64,000 nucleotides of DNA from Anaeromassilibacillus sp. An172 (GCF_002160515.1 NZ_NFKS01000004.1:62001-126000); one strand, 5' to 3'. Counted from the first letter of the stretch, positions 10,392 through 19,180 are shown. The notes: a model not told the origin generated them from the letters alone. Made by a program: numbers and translations.

Positions 10392-10520
10392 GTTTTAATT
10401 AAACATTATGGATAAGTGATAAAGGTTTTCATTTGCCCATATTAGTCCTTGAAAAAGTTAAAGAACTGTTTTGCTTATTCTGTATTTTAAAGTATTTTAT
10501 ACAGAGTATTTAAAGCTCAA

Positions 10521-10562
10521 TTAAAAAATTAACCCCGCTGTGACTTTTCAGCGGGGTTTTTG
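10521..10562 (-). terminator. xpt terminator, possibly bidirectional
   Basis: A 10-bp perfect stem (10531-10540 with 10549-10558) flanked by an A-run on the left and a T-run on the right, so it can stop transcription in both directions. Confidence 0.85.
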
Positions 10563-10565
10563 TAA

Positions 10566-11141
10566 TTATAAGAATGTTACGCCGTTTTCAGGGTCGGCGG
10601 ATTTTATTATTGCAAGTGACTCAAGGCGCACTCCCATTTCTCTGAGGATTTTTCCTCCGTCCTGGAAACCTTTTTCAATCACAATTCCACAGCCGGCAAG
10701 CTTTGCGCCTGACTGTTTTACAATGTCGATAAGTCCCAGCAAAGCCTGACCTTTTGCCAGAAAATCGTCGATTATGAGAACATTGTCCTCGGGGCTGAGA
10801 TATTTTTTTGATACCTGAACGTCATAGGTAATTCCTTTGGTAAATGAGTGAACCTTGGATTTGTAAAGTTCTCCGTCAAGATTTTTTGACTGGGTTTTCT
10901 TTGCAAAGATAACAGGAACATATCCGAAGTGACCGGAGGTCAGTGCGGCAATTCCGATGCCTGAAGCTTCGATGGTGAGAATTTTAGTAATTTTCTCGTC
11001 TGCAAATCTTTTTGCAAATTCCTCTCCTATTTGATTAAGAAGCTGTATATCCATTTGATGATTTAAAAAGCTGTCAACTTTAATAATGTTTCCGGCTTTT
11101 ATGTGTCCGTCCTTTAAAATTCGCTGTTTCAAAATTTCCAT
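10566..11141 (-). CDS. xpt: xanthine phosphoribosyltransferase
   Basis: Salvages xanthine to XMP using PRPP. The protein has the type I PRTase PRPP loop [13 protein letters not shown] and the N-terminal [12 protein letters not shown] typical of Bacillus Xpt; 191 residues against about 194 in the family. The frame is open back to 11186, but the family start is the ATG at 11141, preceded by a GGGGGT ribosome binding site. It has its own promoter-like element (11177-11205) and terminator. I looked for a purine riboswitch, common before xpt in other Firmicutes, and found none in the short leader. Its role fits the purine permease and molybdenum hydroxylase genes at 40-48 kb. Confidence 0.93.
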   Translation of the reverse strand: MEILKQRILKDGHIKAGNIIKVDSFLNHQMDIQLLNQIGEEFAKRFADEKITKILTIEASGIGIAALTSGHFGYVPVIFAKKTQSKNLDGELYKSKVHSFTKGITYDVQVSKKYLSPEDNVLIIDDFLAKGQALLGLIDIVKQSGAKLAGCGIVIEKGFQDGGKILREMGVRLESLAIIKSADPENGVTFL

Positions 11142-11176
11142 AAGACATGTAACCCCCAGAAGTGAATATACACTAT

Positions 11177-11205
11177 ATTTTATCACATCTCGACGAGAAA
11201 TACAA
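11177..11205 (-). promoter_or_regulatory. candidate xpt promoter
   Basis: Minus-strand TTGTAT (11200-11205), 17-bp spacer, TAAAAT (11177-11182), 36 bases before the xpt ATG. Confidence 0.5.
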
Positions 11206-11242
11206 TTATTTTTATTTGTTTATGAAATTTTATCTGAAAGAT

Positions 11243-11926
11243 TTAATAGTCTTTATTTTTAAATATTTTCAAAGAACACCAGTAGGATATAAATAATGAC
11301 AGATAACCAAGTATACTGCATATCCAGAATATTGTAATTAAAGTATTTGTATCCATATATACCCCGTAATAATTGACATAGCGGTAAGCGCTGCCTCCTT
11401 CATCATAGTAAATATAATTGTGCGCCTGTGAAATACAGGCATAATATATAGGAAAGACCACGCACAGAAAGGCGAACAATGAAATAAAAATTCCTTTTAA
11501 AGGGCTTGATGAGTAAGCGCAGGGGATAAATACAGCTACGGTTATGCAGATAAAAAGAATGGCAGAAGATGAAAAGAGAATTAAATCAAAATATGCGGCA
11601 GTATTTGACTCGAGAATAACTCGGATACTTCCAAAGAAAAGCATGGTAATTTGTATCAATACGATTAAACCTGTTGATACAATGAATTTCTCTCCCACGA
11701 TTTCTTTTTCTGACAAAGGAAGGGACTTTACATATTTATTCCAGCCTGAGTTATACTCATTTGAAAAAAGTCCGTAGATTGCAATTGTGGGCAGCCAAAA
11801 TAATATAATAAGATTTTTCATGGCGTCACTGCTTAAAGGAGCTGTCAAAACTAAAGCGTCAATAAATAAAAGTACAGATACAGGCAAGGCGATATATTTT
11901 AAATCTTTTATCAACAAAGCTTTCAT
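11243..11926 (-). CDS. ABC-2 type transporter permease (second)
   Basis: An integral membrane protein of 227 residues with six predicted hydrophobic segments and the SGWNKYVKSLPLSEKEIVGEKF loop seen in Clostridia ABC-2 permeases paired with YtrA regulators. A strong GGAAAGGGGA ribosome binding site precedes the ATG. It is the last gene of a gntR-ATPase-permease-permease operon and 24 bases follow the previous permease. It is paralogous in layout to that permease, and the two probably form a heterodimeric channel. Substrate unknown; related systems act in drug or cell-wall stress export. Confidence 0.8.
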   Translation of the reverse strand: MKALLIKDLKYIALPVSVLLFIDALVLTAPLSSDAMKNLIILFWLPTIAIYGLFSNEYNSGWNKYVKSLPLSEKEIVGEKFIVSTGLIVLIQITMLFFGSIRVILESNTAAYFDLILFSSSAILFICITVAVFIPCAYSSSPLKGIFISLFAFLCVVFPIYYACISQAHNYIYYDEGGSAYRYVNYYGVYMDTNTLITIFWICSILGYLSLFISYWCSLKIFKNKDY

Positions 11927-11950
11927 AAAAATTCCCCTTTCCTAAAAATT

Positions 11951-12580
11951 TTAAAAATCACGTTTTTCAAATAGATGACAGGTTACAAGATAGGATATGA
12001 ACATGATTGCGATGCTCATTATAAATACTGAAATATAAAATGCCATGGGGTAGCCTTGGTAGGGAACAGCCGCAGGATTTAAAATTTTTGCCTGCAATGT
12101 AAACATGAGATAAATAACTGTAAATAATAAAAAGAACATAGCCGCAGCACTTTTAATTCCCATACCTATGGCGGCAGGCAGTGATATTGAAAGGGATACC
12201 ACCGCCGTAAGGTAAGCAATCATAGCAACAGCGATAATTGCTGACGGTTCAGTGTTTGAACCAGATGCCATAGAACCGGCAAATCCCCATAATACAAGGA
12301 ATATACCTGTAAACAAAGCTATACACAGGGCGAGAGTGTATTTGGCTCGTACAATGTCTTTTCTTTTGATTGGCAGAGCTAATGAGAAGCTGCTCCAGCC
12401 TGAAGCGTTGTCTTTGTCTATTATATTTATAAAAGGTAATAAAGCGATGAGAACGAGAAATATTAAAAGGTCATATCTTTGTTCTATATGTCCTGTTGAA
12501 AAAATAATAAATGTTAAAAGTAAAAACGAAAATATGCCGGGCAATATGGCTTTAAATTCTTTTTTCAAAATGCTGTTCAC
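11951..12580 (-). CDS. ABC-2 type transporter permease (first)
   Basis: About six hydrophobic segments; the motif NASGWSSFSLALPIKRKDIVRAKY is the same cytoplasmic loop as in its downstream partner. A GTG at 12589 is possible, but AAGGTG overlaps it; the next GTG at 12580 has that site 8 bases upstream, so I chose 12580 (209 residues). The ATPase stop lies 5 bases upstream of this start, so translation is probably coupled. With the ATPase and its sister permease it should form a membrane exporter. Confidence 0.8.
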   Translation of the reverse strand: MNSILKKEFKAILPGIFSFLLLTFIIFSTGHIEQRYDLLIFLVLIALLPFINIIDKDNASGWSSFSLALPIKRKDIVRAKYTLALCIALFTGIFLVLWGFAGSMASGSNTEPSAIIAVAMIAYLTAVVSLSISLPAAIGMGIKSAAAMFFLLFTVIYLMFTLQAKILNPAAVPYQGYPMAFYISVFIMSIAIMFISYLVTCHLFEKRDF

Positions 12581-12585
12581 GGAAA

Positions 12586-13425
12586 TCACACCTTTATCAT
12601 ATGAATAAGCACGTCTTCCAAGGTTGTTTTCTCTGTTTCTAAGTCAATACCGTTTAACTTGCTTTTGTCCAAAATAAGCTTCAAGCTGTAGTTTGTGTTT
12701 TCCACGCTGATTACGGCTTCTTTTGGTATATCGTTGTACTGTTCCGTTGTGCAGTTGCAGAGAACGTATTTTTCAAGAATTTCGTCCTTTTCTTCAATAA
12801 ACTGTATCTGTCCGTTGTCTATAAGGCAGATGTAGTCGCAGAGTTTTTCCAAGTCGCTTACAATATGTGAGCTTATAAGCACAGAGCAATCCTCTTCACG
12901 GGTAAATTCAAAGAGTATATTTACAATTTCGTCACGGGCTACAGGGTCAAGACCTGTTGTGGGTTCGTCCATGATAAGGAGCTTTGCGCCGTGGCAGATG
13001 GCTGTCATTATGGAAAGCTTTGCTTTCATTCCCTTTGAAAATTCCTTTATCTTTTGGTCAAGGGAAAGATGAAACTTTTTTGCATATTCAAGGAAAAGAG
13101 GTTCGTTCCACTCTCTGTAAATACCGCCCATAAGCTTGTTTATTTTTATCAGTGTGTAGTTTTCATCAAATATTCCGCTGTCGGGAACATAGCCTATATA
13201 TTGTTTTGTGTATTTAAAATGTTTTCTGTTGTCACAGCCGAGAACGGTAATAGTGCCGCTGTCGGCTTTTGCTATGCCCAAAATTAGCTTTATAAGGGTG
13301 GTTTTACCGGCTCCGTTTTTTCCAACCAGTCCCATGATGCAGCCTGTGGGCAGGTTAAGATTTATGTCCTTCATTGAAAACTGTCCCAAAGTTTTGTTTA
13401 CGTCTTTGATTTCTATAGCGTTCAT
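12586..13425 (-). CDS. ABC transporter ATP-binding protein (YtrB-like)
   Basis: A nucleotide-binding domain of 279 residues with Walker A GLVGKNGAGKTTLIK (residues 33-47), Walker B LLIMDEPTTGLDP and the switch histidine in ISSHIV. The signature motif reads FSKGMKAKL in place of LSGGQ, a form common in this subfamily. It begins just after the gntR stop and ends overlapping the first permease, so the four genes are one unit. It powers the two ABC-2 permeases. Confidence 0.92.
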   Translation of the reverse strand: MNAIEIKDVNKTLGQFSMKDINLNLPTGCIMGLVGKNGAGKTTLIKLILGIAKADSGTITVLGCDNRKHFKYTKQYIGYVPDSGIFDENYTLIKINKLMGGIYREWNEPLFLEYAKKFHLSLDQKIKEFSKGMKAKLSIMTAICHGAKLLIMDEPTTGLDPVARDEIVNILFEFTREEDCSVLISSHIVSDLEKLCDYICLIDNGQIQFIEEKDEILEKYVLCNCTTEQYNDIPKEAVISVENTNYSLKLILDKSKLNGIDLETEKTTLEDVLIHMIKV

Positions 13426-13426
13426 A

Positions 13427-13810
13427 TTACCGCTCCTCTCCGTATAGAATAAACATTTTTATTATTTCATTTTGTTCAAGTCCGCATATGTCGGCAATTT
13501 CATATATCTCGGCGATGTGTTCTTCAATCTTTTTAAGATTTTCTTCCATTATAAGGTCCTTGTTTTTTTCAGCCACGAAACAGCCTTTTCCCTGAACTGT
13601 ATATATGTAGCCGTCCTTTTCCAGTTCGTCATAGGCTCGCTTTGTGGTTATTACGCTTATTTTCAAATCTTTTGCAATACCTCTTATGGAGGGAAGTGGC
13701 TCTCCCGGTGATAATTCGCCTGAAATAATAAGATTTTTGATTTGGTCGTACATCTGTTGATATATAGGTGCATCTTTTTTATTGCTTATAACTATATTTA
13801 TATGAATCAC
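13427..13810 (-). CDS. GntR-family regulator, YtrA type
   Basis: 127 residues: an N-terminal winged helix-turn-helix (APIYQQMYDQIKNLIISG and LPSIRGIAKDLKISVITTKRAY) and a short helical C-terminus, the YtrA subtype that controls neighbouring ABC genes. The frame is open to 13897, but the YtrA-type N-terminus points to the GTG at 13810; the ribosome binding site there is weak. The promoter and a palindromic operator lie directly upstream, which suggests autorepression relieved by an inducer or stress. Confidence 0.88.
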   Translation of the reverse strand: MIHINIVISNKKDAPIYQQMYDQIKNLIISGELSPGEPLPSIRGIAKDLKISVITTKRAYDELEKDGYIYTVQGKGCFVAEKNKDLIMEENLKKIEEHIAEIYEIADICGLEQNEIIKMFILYGEER

Positions 13811-13828
13811 CAGCTTTAAATCGTTCTT

Positions 13829-13853
13829 ACTGTATATATACAGTATATACAGT
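13829..13853. promoter_or_regulatory. operator for the GntR/YtrA-type regulator
   Basis: ACTGTATATATACAGT (13829-13844) is a perfect 16-bp palindrome, followed at once by one more ATATACAGT half-site (13845-13853). It overlaps the -10 of the gntR promoter, the expected place for an autorepressor. Confidence 0.75.
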
Positions 13854-13870
13854 TGTAACAAAAAAGTCAA
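13842..13870 (-). promoter_or_regulatory. promoter of the gntR-ABC operon
   Basis: Minus-strand TTGACT (13865-13870), 17-bp spacer, TATACT (13842-13847). The -10 lies inside the operator repeats. Confidence 0.75.
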
Positions 13871-13886
13871 TAGGTTACAAAGGTTT

Positions 13887-14035
13887 TTTACATACAAAAT
13901 TTACATTAAAGCCTAAAGTTAACATAGATTTTACACAGAGAAAAGCGTTTTAAATTTTTTATATAAAAAAGAGGGAAAGTTAACATGGATTTTACATACA
14001 GCAGATATCACAGTTAACAGGCTTTAACGTATAAT
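13887..14035 (+). promoter_or_regulatory. Pho-box repeats and pstS promoter
   Basis: TTAACA-N5-TTTACA occurs twice, at 13919-13935 and 13980-13996, each with the 11-bp phasing of PhoP/PhoB binding repeats, and the two pairs are 61 bp apart. Further TTTACA copies lie at 13887 and 13900 and a TTAACA/TTAACG pair at 14014-14029. The last pair abuts a consensus TATAAT (14030-14035) that has no good -35, as expected for an activator-dependent promoter. Confidence 0.8.
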
Positions 14036-14105
14036 CTATGTGTACCCTGAGGGCGGGGGAAACAGCCCGAATACTAAACTTAAAAATAATAAGGAGAAAT
14101 AAGAA

Positions 14106-15014
14106 ATGTTTAAGAAAGTAATTTCTGTTATGATGGCAGTAATGATGTCAGCAGCAATCTTCACAGGCTGCGGCGGCAATAACACAACCACAGAAGGTAC
14201 AACAGACGGTGCAACAGAGGGCGGCTCAACAGGTGAGGCAATCACAGTTTGCTCAAGAGAAGACGGTTCAGGTACAAGAGGTGCATTCGTAGAGCTTTTC
14301 GGTATCGAGCAGGAAGATGAGAGCGGCGAAAAGGTTGACATGACAATCCCAACTGCTGAAATCACAAACAGCACATCTGTTATGATTACAACAATCGTAG
14401 GCAACAAGAATGCAATCGGTTATATCTCACTTGGTTCACTTGATGAATCAAAGGTAAAGGCTTTGAAGATTGACGGAGCAGAGCCAACAGTTGAGAACAT
14501 CAACGCAGGTACATACAAGGTTTCAAGACCATTCAACATCGCAGTTAGAGAAGACGTAAGCGAAGCAGCTCAGGACTTCATCAGCTTCATTCTCAGCTCA
14601 GACGGTCAGGCAGTTGTTGAAGAAAAAGGTTACATCAAGGCTTCTGACGCAGAGGCATACACACCAAGCGGTGTTACAGGTAAAATCACAGTTGCAGGTT
14701 CTTCTTCCGTAAACCCAGTAATGGAGAAGCTTGCAGAGGCTTATGAAGCTCTTAACGAGGGCGTAAGCGTTGACATTCAGATGAACGACTCATCAACAGG
14801 TATCCAGTCAGTAGCAGAGGGCAGCTGTGATATCGGTATGGCTTCAAGAGAGCTCAAGGACAGCGAGCTTGAGAAGGGCCTTACACCTACAGTAATCGCT
14901 ATCGACGGTATTGCAGTAATCGCAAACCTTGAGAACCCTGTAACAGACCTTACTTCAGAGCAGGTAAAGAGCATCTACACAGGCGAAATCACAAACTGGG
15001 GCGAGATCGAGTAA
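14106..15014 (+). CDS. pstS: phosphate-binding lipoprotein PstS, lobe order swapped
   Basis: The substrate-binding subunit of the Pst phosphate importer. Residues 1-22 are a lipoprotein signal ending in the lipobox FTGC (Cys22). The order of motifs is unusual: the segment that normally lies in the middle and C-terminal part (SREDGSGTRGAF, then NKNAIGYISLGSL and the FNIAVRED stretch) comes first, about residues 45-185. The normal N-terminal segment (ITVAGSSSVNPVMEKLAEAY, CDIGMASRELKDSE, then IYTGEITNWGEIE) comes last, about 195-302. All phosphate-binding loops are present, so it reads as a circular permutation and not a broken gene. It is the first gene of the pst-pho operon behind Pho boxes. 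Confidence 0.93.
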   Translation: MFKKVISVMMAVMMSAAIFTGCGGNNTTTEGTTDGATEGGSTGEAITVCSREDGSGTRGAFVELFGIEQEDESGEKVDMTIPTAEITNSTSVMITTIVGNKNAIGYISLGSLDESKVKALKIDGAEPTVENINAGTYKVSRPFNIAVREDVSEAAQDFISFILSSDGQAVVEEKGYIKASDAEAYTPSGVTGKITVAGSSSVNPVMEKLAEAYEALNEGVSVDIQMNDSSTGIQSVAEGSCDIGMASRELKDSELEKGLTPTVIAIDGIAVIANLENPVTDLTSEQVKSIYTGEITNWGEIE

Positions 15015-15055
15015 TCTACATTCAGTTAGTTCAAATAAAATCCCATTAAAAATAC

Positions 15056-15087
15056 ATAGCTGTAGGTAAACCTTTGCCTACAGCTAT
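15056..15087 (+). other. stem-loop between pstS and pstC
   Basis: An 11-bp perfect stem (15056-15066 with 15077-15087) lacking a T-run. It may protect the pstS 3' end or partly stop transcription, giving more PstS than permease, as seen in other pst operons. Confidence 0.6.
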
Positions 15088-15147
15088 AGTTTAGAATAGC
15101 ATAATCTCTCGAAAGATGTACTCAAGCAAGAGGAGAATGGTTAGATA

Positions 15148-16005
15148 ATGAAGAAATTTTCAGAAATTGCAATGAAAGTAGTGTTCCTGCTTTCTGCCTG
15201 TATCTCTATAGTGGCTGTTTTGCTTATATGTCTTTTCCTTTTTGCAAACGGCATACCTACTATAGGCGAGATAGGGCCTCTTAACTTCCTGCTGGGCACA
15301 ACGTGGCGTCCGGGAAATGATATATACGGAATACTTCCGATGATTTTGGGAAGCGTGTATGTAACAGCAGGAGCAATCATAATAGGCGTGCCAATAGGAG
15401 TGCTTTGCGCAGTATTTCTCGCAAGCTACTGTCCTAAAAAACTTTATACATTTTTAAAGCCGGCGGTTGACCTTCTTGCCGGAATACCTTCCATAGTATA
15501 CGGTTTCTTTGGTTTGGTTGTTATCGTTCCGATGTTCCAAAATCTTGTGGGAGGCGGATTCAGCGGAAAGAGTATTCTTACAGCATCAATTTTGCTGGGA
15601 ATTATGATACTGCCCACAATCATCAGTGTCACAGAGTCATCTTTGAGAGCTGTGCCTGTTCAGTATTATGAAGGTGCATTGGCTTTGGGTGCTACAAAGG
15701 AAAGAAGTATTTTCAGAGCTTCAATGCCTGCGGCTAAATCCGGTATCACAGCGGGTATTATCTTAGGCGTTGGACGTGCAATCGGTGAAGCTATGGCTAT
15801 TACATGGATTGCAGGAAACCAGGCGATTATACCTGACAGTATTTTCAGCGGTGTAAGAACCCTTACCGCAAATATAGTTTTGGAGATGGGATATGCAAGC
15901 GATTTGCACAGAGATGCGCTTATTGCAACAGCAGTTGTACTGTTTGTATTCATCCTTATAATAAATCTCTGTTTCTCTATGCTTAAAAGGAGGAATAAGA
16001 CTTGA
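15148..16005 (+). CDS. pstC: phosphate ABC transporter permease PstC
   Basis: An inner-membrane permease of 285 residues with six hydrophobic segments. It has the binding-protein-dependent permease EAA loop EGALALGATKERSIFRASMPAAKSG, and VDLLAGIPSIVYGFFGL is diagnostic of PstC/PstA. AGAGGAGA precedes the ATG. Pairs with PstA to form the phosphate channel. Confidence 0.95.
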   Translation: MKKFSEIAMKVVFLLSACISIVAVLLICLFLFANGIPTIGEIGPLNFLLGTTWRPGNDIYGILPMILGSVYVTAGAIIIGVPIGVLCAVFLASYCPKKLYTFLKPAVDLLAGIPSIVYGFFGLVVIVPMFQNLVGGGFSGKSILTASILLGIMILPTIISVTESSLRAVPVQYYEGALALGATKERSIFRASMPAAKSGITAGIILGVGRAIGEAMAITWIAGNQAIIPDSIFSGVRTLTANIVLEMGYASDLHRDALIATAVVLFVFILIINLCFSMLKRRNKT

Positions 16006-16871
16006 ACCATTACATTAACAAAGTTACCTTTTCGGAGAAACTCAAAACTTACAGAAAGCACCCCCTGTCTTTTGTAATGCTTTTGATTATCTTCTTAGGC
16101 GCAATTTTGACAATAGGTACACTGCTGTATCTTATCGCTTATATTCTTATAACCGGTATTCCAAACATCAAGCCGGAGCTTTTCGAGTGGGAATACAATT
16201 CTGAAAACGTATCCATGATGCCGGCGATAATCAATACGATTACCATGACATTCCTCACATTGTTAATGGCTGTGCCAGTAGGAATTTTCTCTGCTATCTA
16301 CCTTGTAGAATATGCAAAGAAAGGAAACAAGCTGGTTTCTGTAATAAGAATTACCACAGAAACACTTTCAGGTATTCCTTCAATTGTTTACGGATTGTTT
16401 GGTTTCCTTATGTTCAACGTAACCTTTAAATGGGGTTATTCCTTCCTTTCAGGTGCAATAACCCTTGCTATAATGATACTGCCCCTTATTATAAGAACAA
16501 CGGAAGAGGCTTTGCTTGCGGTTCCTGACTCTTACCGTGAAGGCAGCTTTGGCTTGGGCGCAGGCAAACTTAGAACAGTTTTCAGAGCGGTTCTTCCATC
16601 TGCTGTTCCGGGAATTCTTGCCGGCGTAATCCTTGCAATAGGAAGAATTGTGGGCGAAACAGCAGCCCTTATTTATACATCCGGTACCGTTACCGGTATT
16701 CCGGAAAATCTTATGGATTCGGGAAGAACTCTTTCCGTTCACATGTACGCATTGCTTTCCGAGGGTCTTTACATGGAACAGGCGTATGCAACATCCGTAG
16801 TTCTTTTGGTTTTGGTTCTTGGCATCAACACATTGTCAGGATTTATTGCAAAAAAAGTGGGAAAGGTGTAA
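16002..16871 (+). CDS. pstA: phosphate ABC transporter permease PstA
   Basis: 289 residues with six membrane segments, the LSGIPSIVYGLFGFLMF signature and the EAA loop REGSFGLGAGKLRTVFRAVLPSAVPG. It starts at a TTG that overlaps the pstC stop, with AGGAGG about 8 bases upstream, so translation is coupled to pstC. Confidence 0.95.
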   Translation: MNHYINKVTFSEKLKTYRKHPLSFVMLLIIFLGAILTIGTLLYLIAYILITGIPNIKPELFEWEYNSENVSMMPAIINTITMTFLTLLMAVPVGIFSAIYLVEYAKKGNKLVSVIRITTETLSGIPSIVYGLFGFLMFNVTFKWGYSFLSGAITLAIMILPLIIRTTEEALLAVPDSYREGSFGLGAGKLRTVFRAVLPSAVPGILAGVILAIGRIVGETAALIYTSGTVTGIPENLMDSGRTLSVHMYALLSEGLYMEQAYATSVVLLVLVLGINTLSGFIAKKVGKV

Positions 16872-16880
16872 AAGGTACTG

Positions 16881-17723
16881 ATGAAAAGCTTAAAATCTTT
16901 TGTAATGAACAATACTACTTCACAGACAAATGTAAGCAGTTCTGCCCCTGTTTCTGAGGCTGAGAACTCTTCTATGCCTAAATTTGAGGTTTCAAATCTT
17001 GATCTGTATTACGGCGACTTTAAAGCCCTTAAAAATATAAATCTTAAAATTCCGGAAAAGAAAATAACAGCTTTTATCGGACCTTCCGGCTGCGGCAAGT
17101 CAACATTGCTTAAATCACTTAACAGAATGAACGATTTGGTTGAGGGATGCAGAATTGACGGAAGCGTGCTTCTTGACGGTGAGAGCATCTACGGCGGTAT
17201 GGACGTAAACCTTTTGAGAAAACGTGTAGGAATGGTTTTCCAGAAGCCTAATCCATTTCCTATGAGCGTGTTTGACAACATAGCTTTCGGCCCACGTACT
17301 CACGGAATTAAGTCAAAGTCAAAGCTCAACGATATAGTTGAAAAATCCTTGAGAGACGCAGCTATCTGGGATGAGGTTAAAGACAGACTTAACAAAAGCG
17401 CATTGGGACTTTCCGGCGGTCAGCAGCAGAGACTTTGTATCGCAAGAGCTTTGGCTGTAAACCCTGAGGTTCTTCTCATGGACGAACCTACCAGCGCCCT
17501 TGACCCGATTTCCACTACAAAAATTGAGGACTTGGCTGTCGAGCTTAAAGAAAAATATACAATAATTATGGTTACTCACAATATGCAGCAGGCTGTCAGA
17601 ATTGCCGACAACACCGCCTTCTTCCTTTTAGGAGAAGTGATTGAGTACAGCAACACAGAAAAAATGTTTTCAACTCCTAAGGACAAGAGAACAGAGGATT
17701 ACATTACAGGGAGGTTCGGTTAA
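16881..17723 (+). CDS. pstB: phosphate ABC transporter ATPase PstB
   Basis: 280 residues with Walker [10 protein letters not shown], signature [15 protein letters not shown] and Walker [29 protein letters not shown] is typical of PstB. It has an extra polar N-terminal stretch of about 30 residues (Ser/Thr/Asn-rich); a shorter start at the second Met (16905) is possible, though the first ATG has an AAAGGT nearby. Energises PstCA. Confidence 0.95.
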   Translation: MKSLKSFVMNNTTSQTNVSSSAPVSEAENSSMPKFEVSNLDLYYGDFKALKNINLKIPEKKITAFIGPSGCGKSTLLKSLNRMNDLVEGCRIDGSVLLDGESIYGGMDVNLLRKRVGMVFQKPNPFPMSVFDNIAFGPRTHGIKSKSKLNDIVEKSLRDAAIWDEVKDRLNKSALGLSGGQQQRLCIARALAVNPEVLLMDEPTSALDPISTTKIEDLAVELKEKYTIIMVTHNMQQAVRIADNTAFFLLGEVIEYSNTEKMFSTPKDKRTEDYITGRFG

Positions 17724-18373
17724 TGCGAGTACAATTCGACAAGCAGCTTGAAACTTTAAACATAGAGCTTATTAAAATGGGTGCACTTTGCGAGGACGCA
17801 ATTTCCTGCGCCGCAACATATATGCTTGAGGGCGGAAAAAATCTTTTGGACAAGGTTTTTCAGGCCGATTCCGCTATAGACAGAAAAGAACGTGAGATTG
17901 AAACAATCTGTATGCGACTTTTGCTTCAGCAGCAGCCTGTAGCTAAGGATTTGAGAACAGTTTCATCCGCTCTGAAAATGATTTCCGATATGGAGAGAAT
18001 AGGCGACCAGGCGGCTGATATCGCTGAGATTATGAAATACACAGAGGAATTCAATGTTCCAAGTAAGCTTCATATAGGCGATATGGCAAGAGCTACAATT
18101 CAGATGGTTACAGACAGTATCGAATCATTTGTTAAAAAGGACTACAATACAGCCATCGCCGTTATCAAGTACGACGATAAGGTTGACCATCTTTTTGCTA
18201 AGGTTAAGAAAGAACTTACAGACTATATCGCAAAAGACCCGGAAAACGGCGAGCTTTATCTGGACCTTTTGATGATTGCTAAATACTTCGAGAGAATCGG
18301 CGACCACGCAACAAATATTGCAGGCTGGGTATGCTATTCAATTACAGGAAAGCATAACTCAAGTATCAATTGA
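17723..18373 (+). CDS. phoU: phosphate signalling regulator PhoU
   Basis: 216 residues forming two PhoU three-helix repeats with the metal-binding E/D-x-x-x-D pattern (SDMERIGDQAADIAE, then AKYFERIGDHATNIAGW). Links Pst transport status to the PhoR kinase and damps the response when phosphate is plentiful. Its ATG overlaps the pstB stop by one base (TAATG). Confidence 0.95.
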   Translation: MRVQFDKQLETLNIELIKMGALCEDAISCAATYMLEGGKNLLDKVFQADSAIDRKEREIETICMRLLLQQQPVAKDLRTVSSALKMISDMERIGDQAADIAEIMKYTEEFNVPSKLHIGDMARATIQMVTDSIESFVKKDYNTAIAVIKYDDKVDHLFAKVKKELTDYIAKDPENGELYLDLLMIAKYFERIGDHATNIAGWVCYSITGKHNSSIN

Positions 18374-18398
18374 TGAAAGCGGATTTTCGTGATATAAT
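18370..18398 (+). promoter_or_regulatory. internal promoter before phoP
   Basis: TTGATG (18370-18375), 17-bp spacer, TATAAT (18393-18398), overlapping the phoU stop. It could give basal phoPR expression independent of the Pho boxes. Confidence 0.5.
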
Positions 18399-18400
18399 TT

Positions 18401-18433
18401 ACAGGTCAGGCTATAGTATGGAGTCTGACCTGT
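18401..18433 (+). other. stem-loop between phoU and phoP
   Basis: A 9-bp perfect stem, ACAGGTCAG with CTGACCTGT (18401-18409, 18425-18433), with only a broken T-run after it. Probably a weak terminator or mRNA 3'/5'-end structure. Confidence 0.55.
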
Positions 18434-18487
18434 ATTGTTTGTAAATTTTAGTTTTACATATAAATTTGCTCAAGAGGTGTAATTGAA

Positions 18488-19180
18488 ATGATATTCCTTT
18501 TGGAAGACGACGGAAATATTAGAAAACTGGTGGAATACACACTTAACGCCAACAACATGGATGTTAAGTCCTTTGGACTACCCTCTGATTTTTGGGAGGC
18601 AATGGGAAACGACAAGCTTCCGGAGCTGATTTTGCTTGATATCATGCTTCCTCAGGAGGACGGCATGGATATTTTAAGAAAAATCAGAAACGACAATGTC
18701 ACAAAAAGTATTCCTGTTATAATGCTTACCGCAAAAGGCACGGAGTTTGACAAGGTTATCGGCCTTGACTGCGGAGCTGACGACTATGTGTGCAAGCCAT
18801 TTTCACCACTTGAGCTTGTTGCAAGAATAAAAGCGGTAAAAAGAAGAGCCGGTCACGCAATTAAGAGTGACAGCTCTACATACAATATAAACGGAGTTAT
18901 AATTATTGACGGTCAAAGCCACAGAATTGAAGTTGTCGGCGATGAAATATCTCTTACCCCTAAAGAGTTTAACCTTATTGAAATTTTGGCAAAAAATCGT
19001 GGAAATGTCCTTTCCCGTGAAGAGCTTCTTAGAAAAATCTGGGGATACAATTTTGACGGAGAAACAAGAACCGTTGATGTCCACATAAGAAAACTAAGAC
19101 AAAAGCTGGGAGATTATGCGGACTTAATTGAAACCGTAAAGGGTATAGGTTACTGTATAAAAGGAGAAAACGATGAGTAA
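18488..19180 (+). CDS. phoP: phosphate response regulator PhoP/PhoB
   Basis: 230 residues: a receiver domain with phospho-acceptor Asp51 (LLLDIMLP), acidic pair at LEDDG, conserved Thr (MLTAKG) and Lys (VCKPF), and an OmpR-type winged helix at the C-terminus (SLTPKEFNLIEIL, VDVHIRKLRQKLG). Should bind the Pho-box repeats at 13887-14029. Gene order right after phoU supports the phosphate role. Confidence 0.93.
   Translation: MIFLLEDDGNIRKLVEYTLNANNMDVKSFGLPSDFWEAMGNDKLPELILLDIMLPQEDGMDILRKIRNDNVTKSIPVIMLTAKGTEFDKVIGLDCGADDYVCKPFSPLELVARIKAVKRRAGHAIKSDSSTYNINGVIIIDGQSHRIEVVGDEISLTPKEFNLIEILAKNRGNVLSREELLRKIWGYNFDGETRTVDVHIRKLRQKLGDYADLIETVKGIGYCIKGENDE

Noticed and set aside
10190-10402. 70-codon open frame
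   Set aside because: It runs through both tRNA genes and their terminator.
11142-11242. Purine riboswitch before xpt
   Set aside because: Looked for the conserved GTTTCTACC and P1 arms; absent in the short leader.
14036-14407. 123-codon minus-strand frame over pstS
   Set aside because: It covers the pstS signal peptide and promoter in antisense, with no site.
16449-16742. 97-codon minus-strand frame in pstA
   Set aside because: Shadow of a conserved permease gene.
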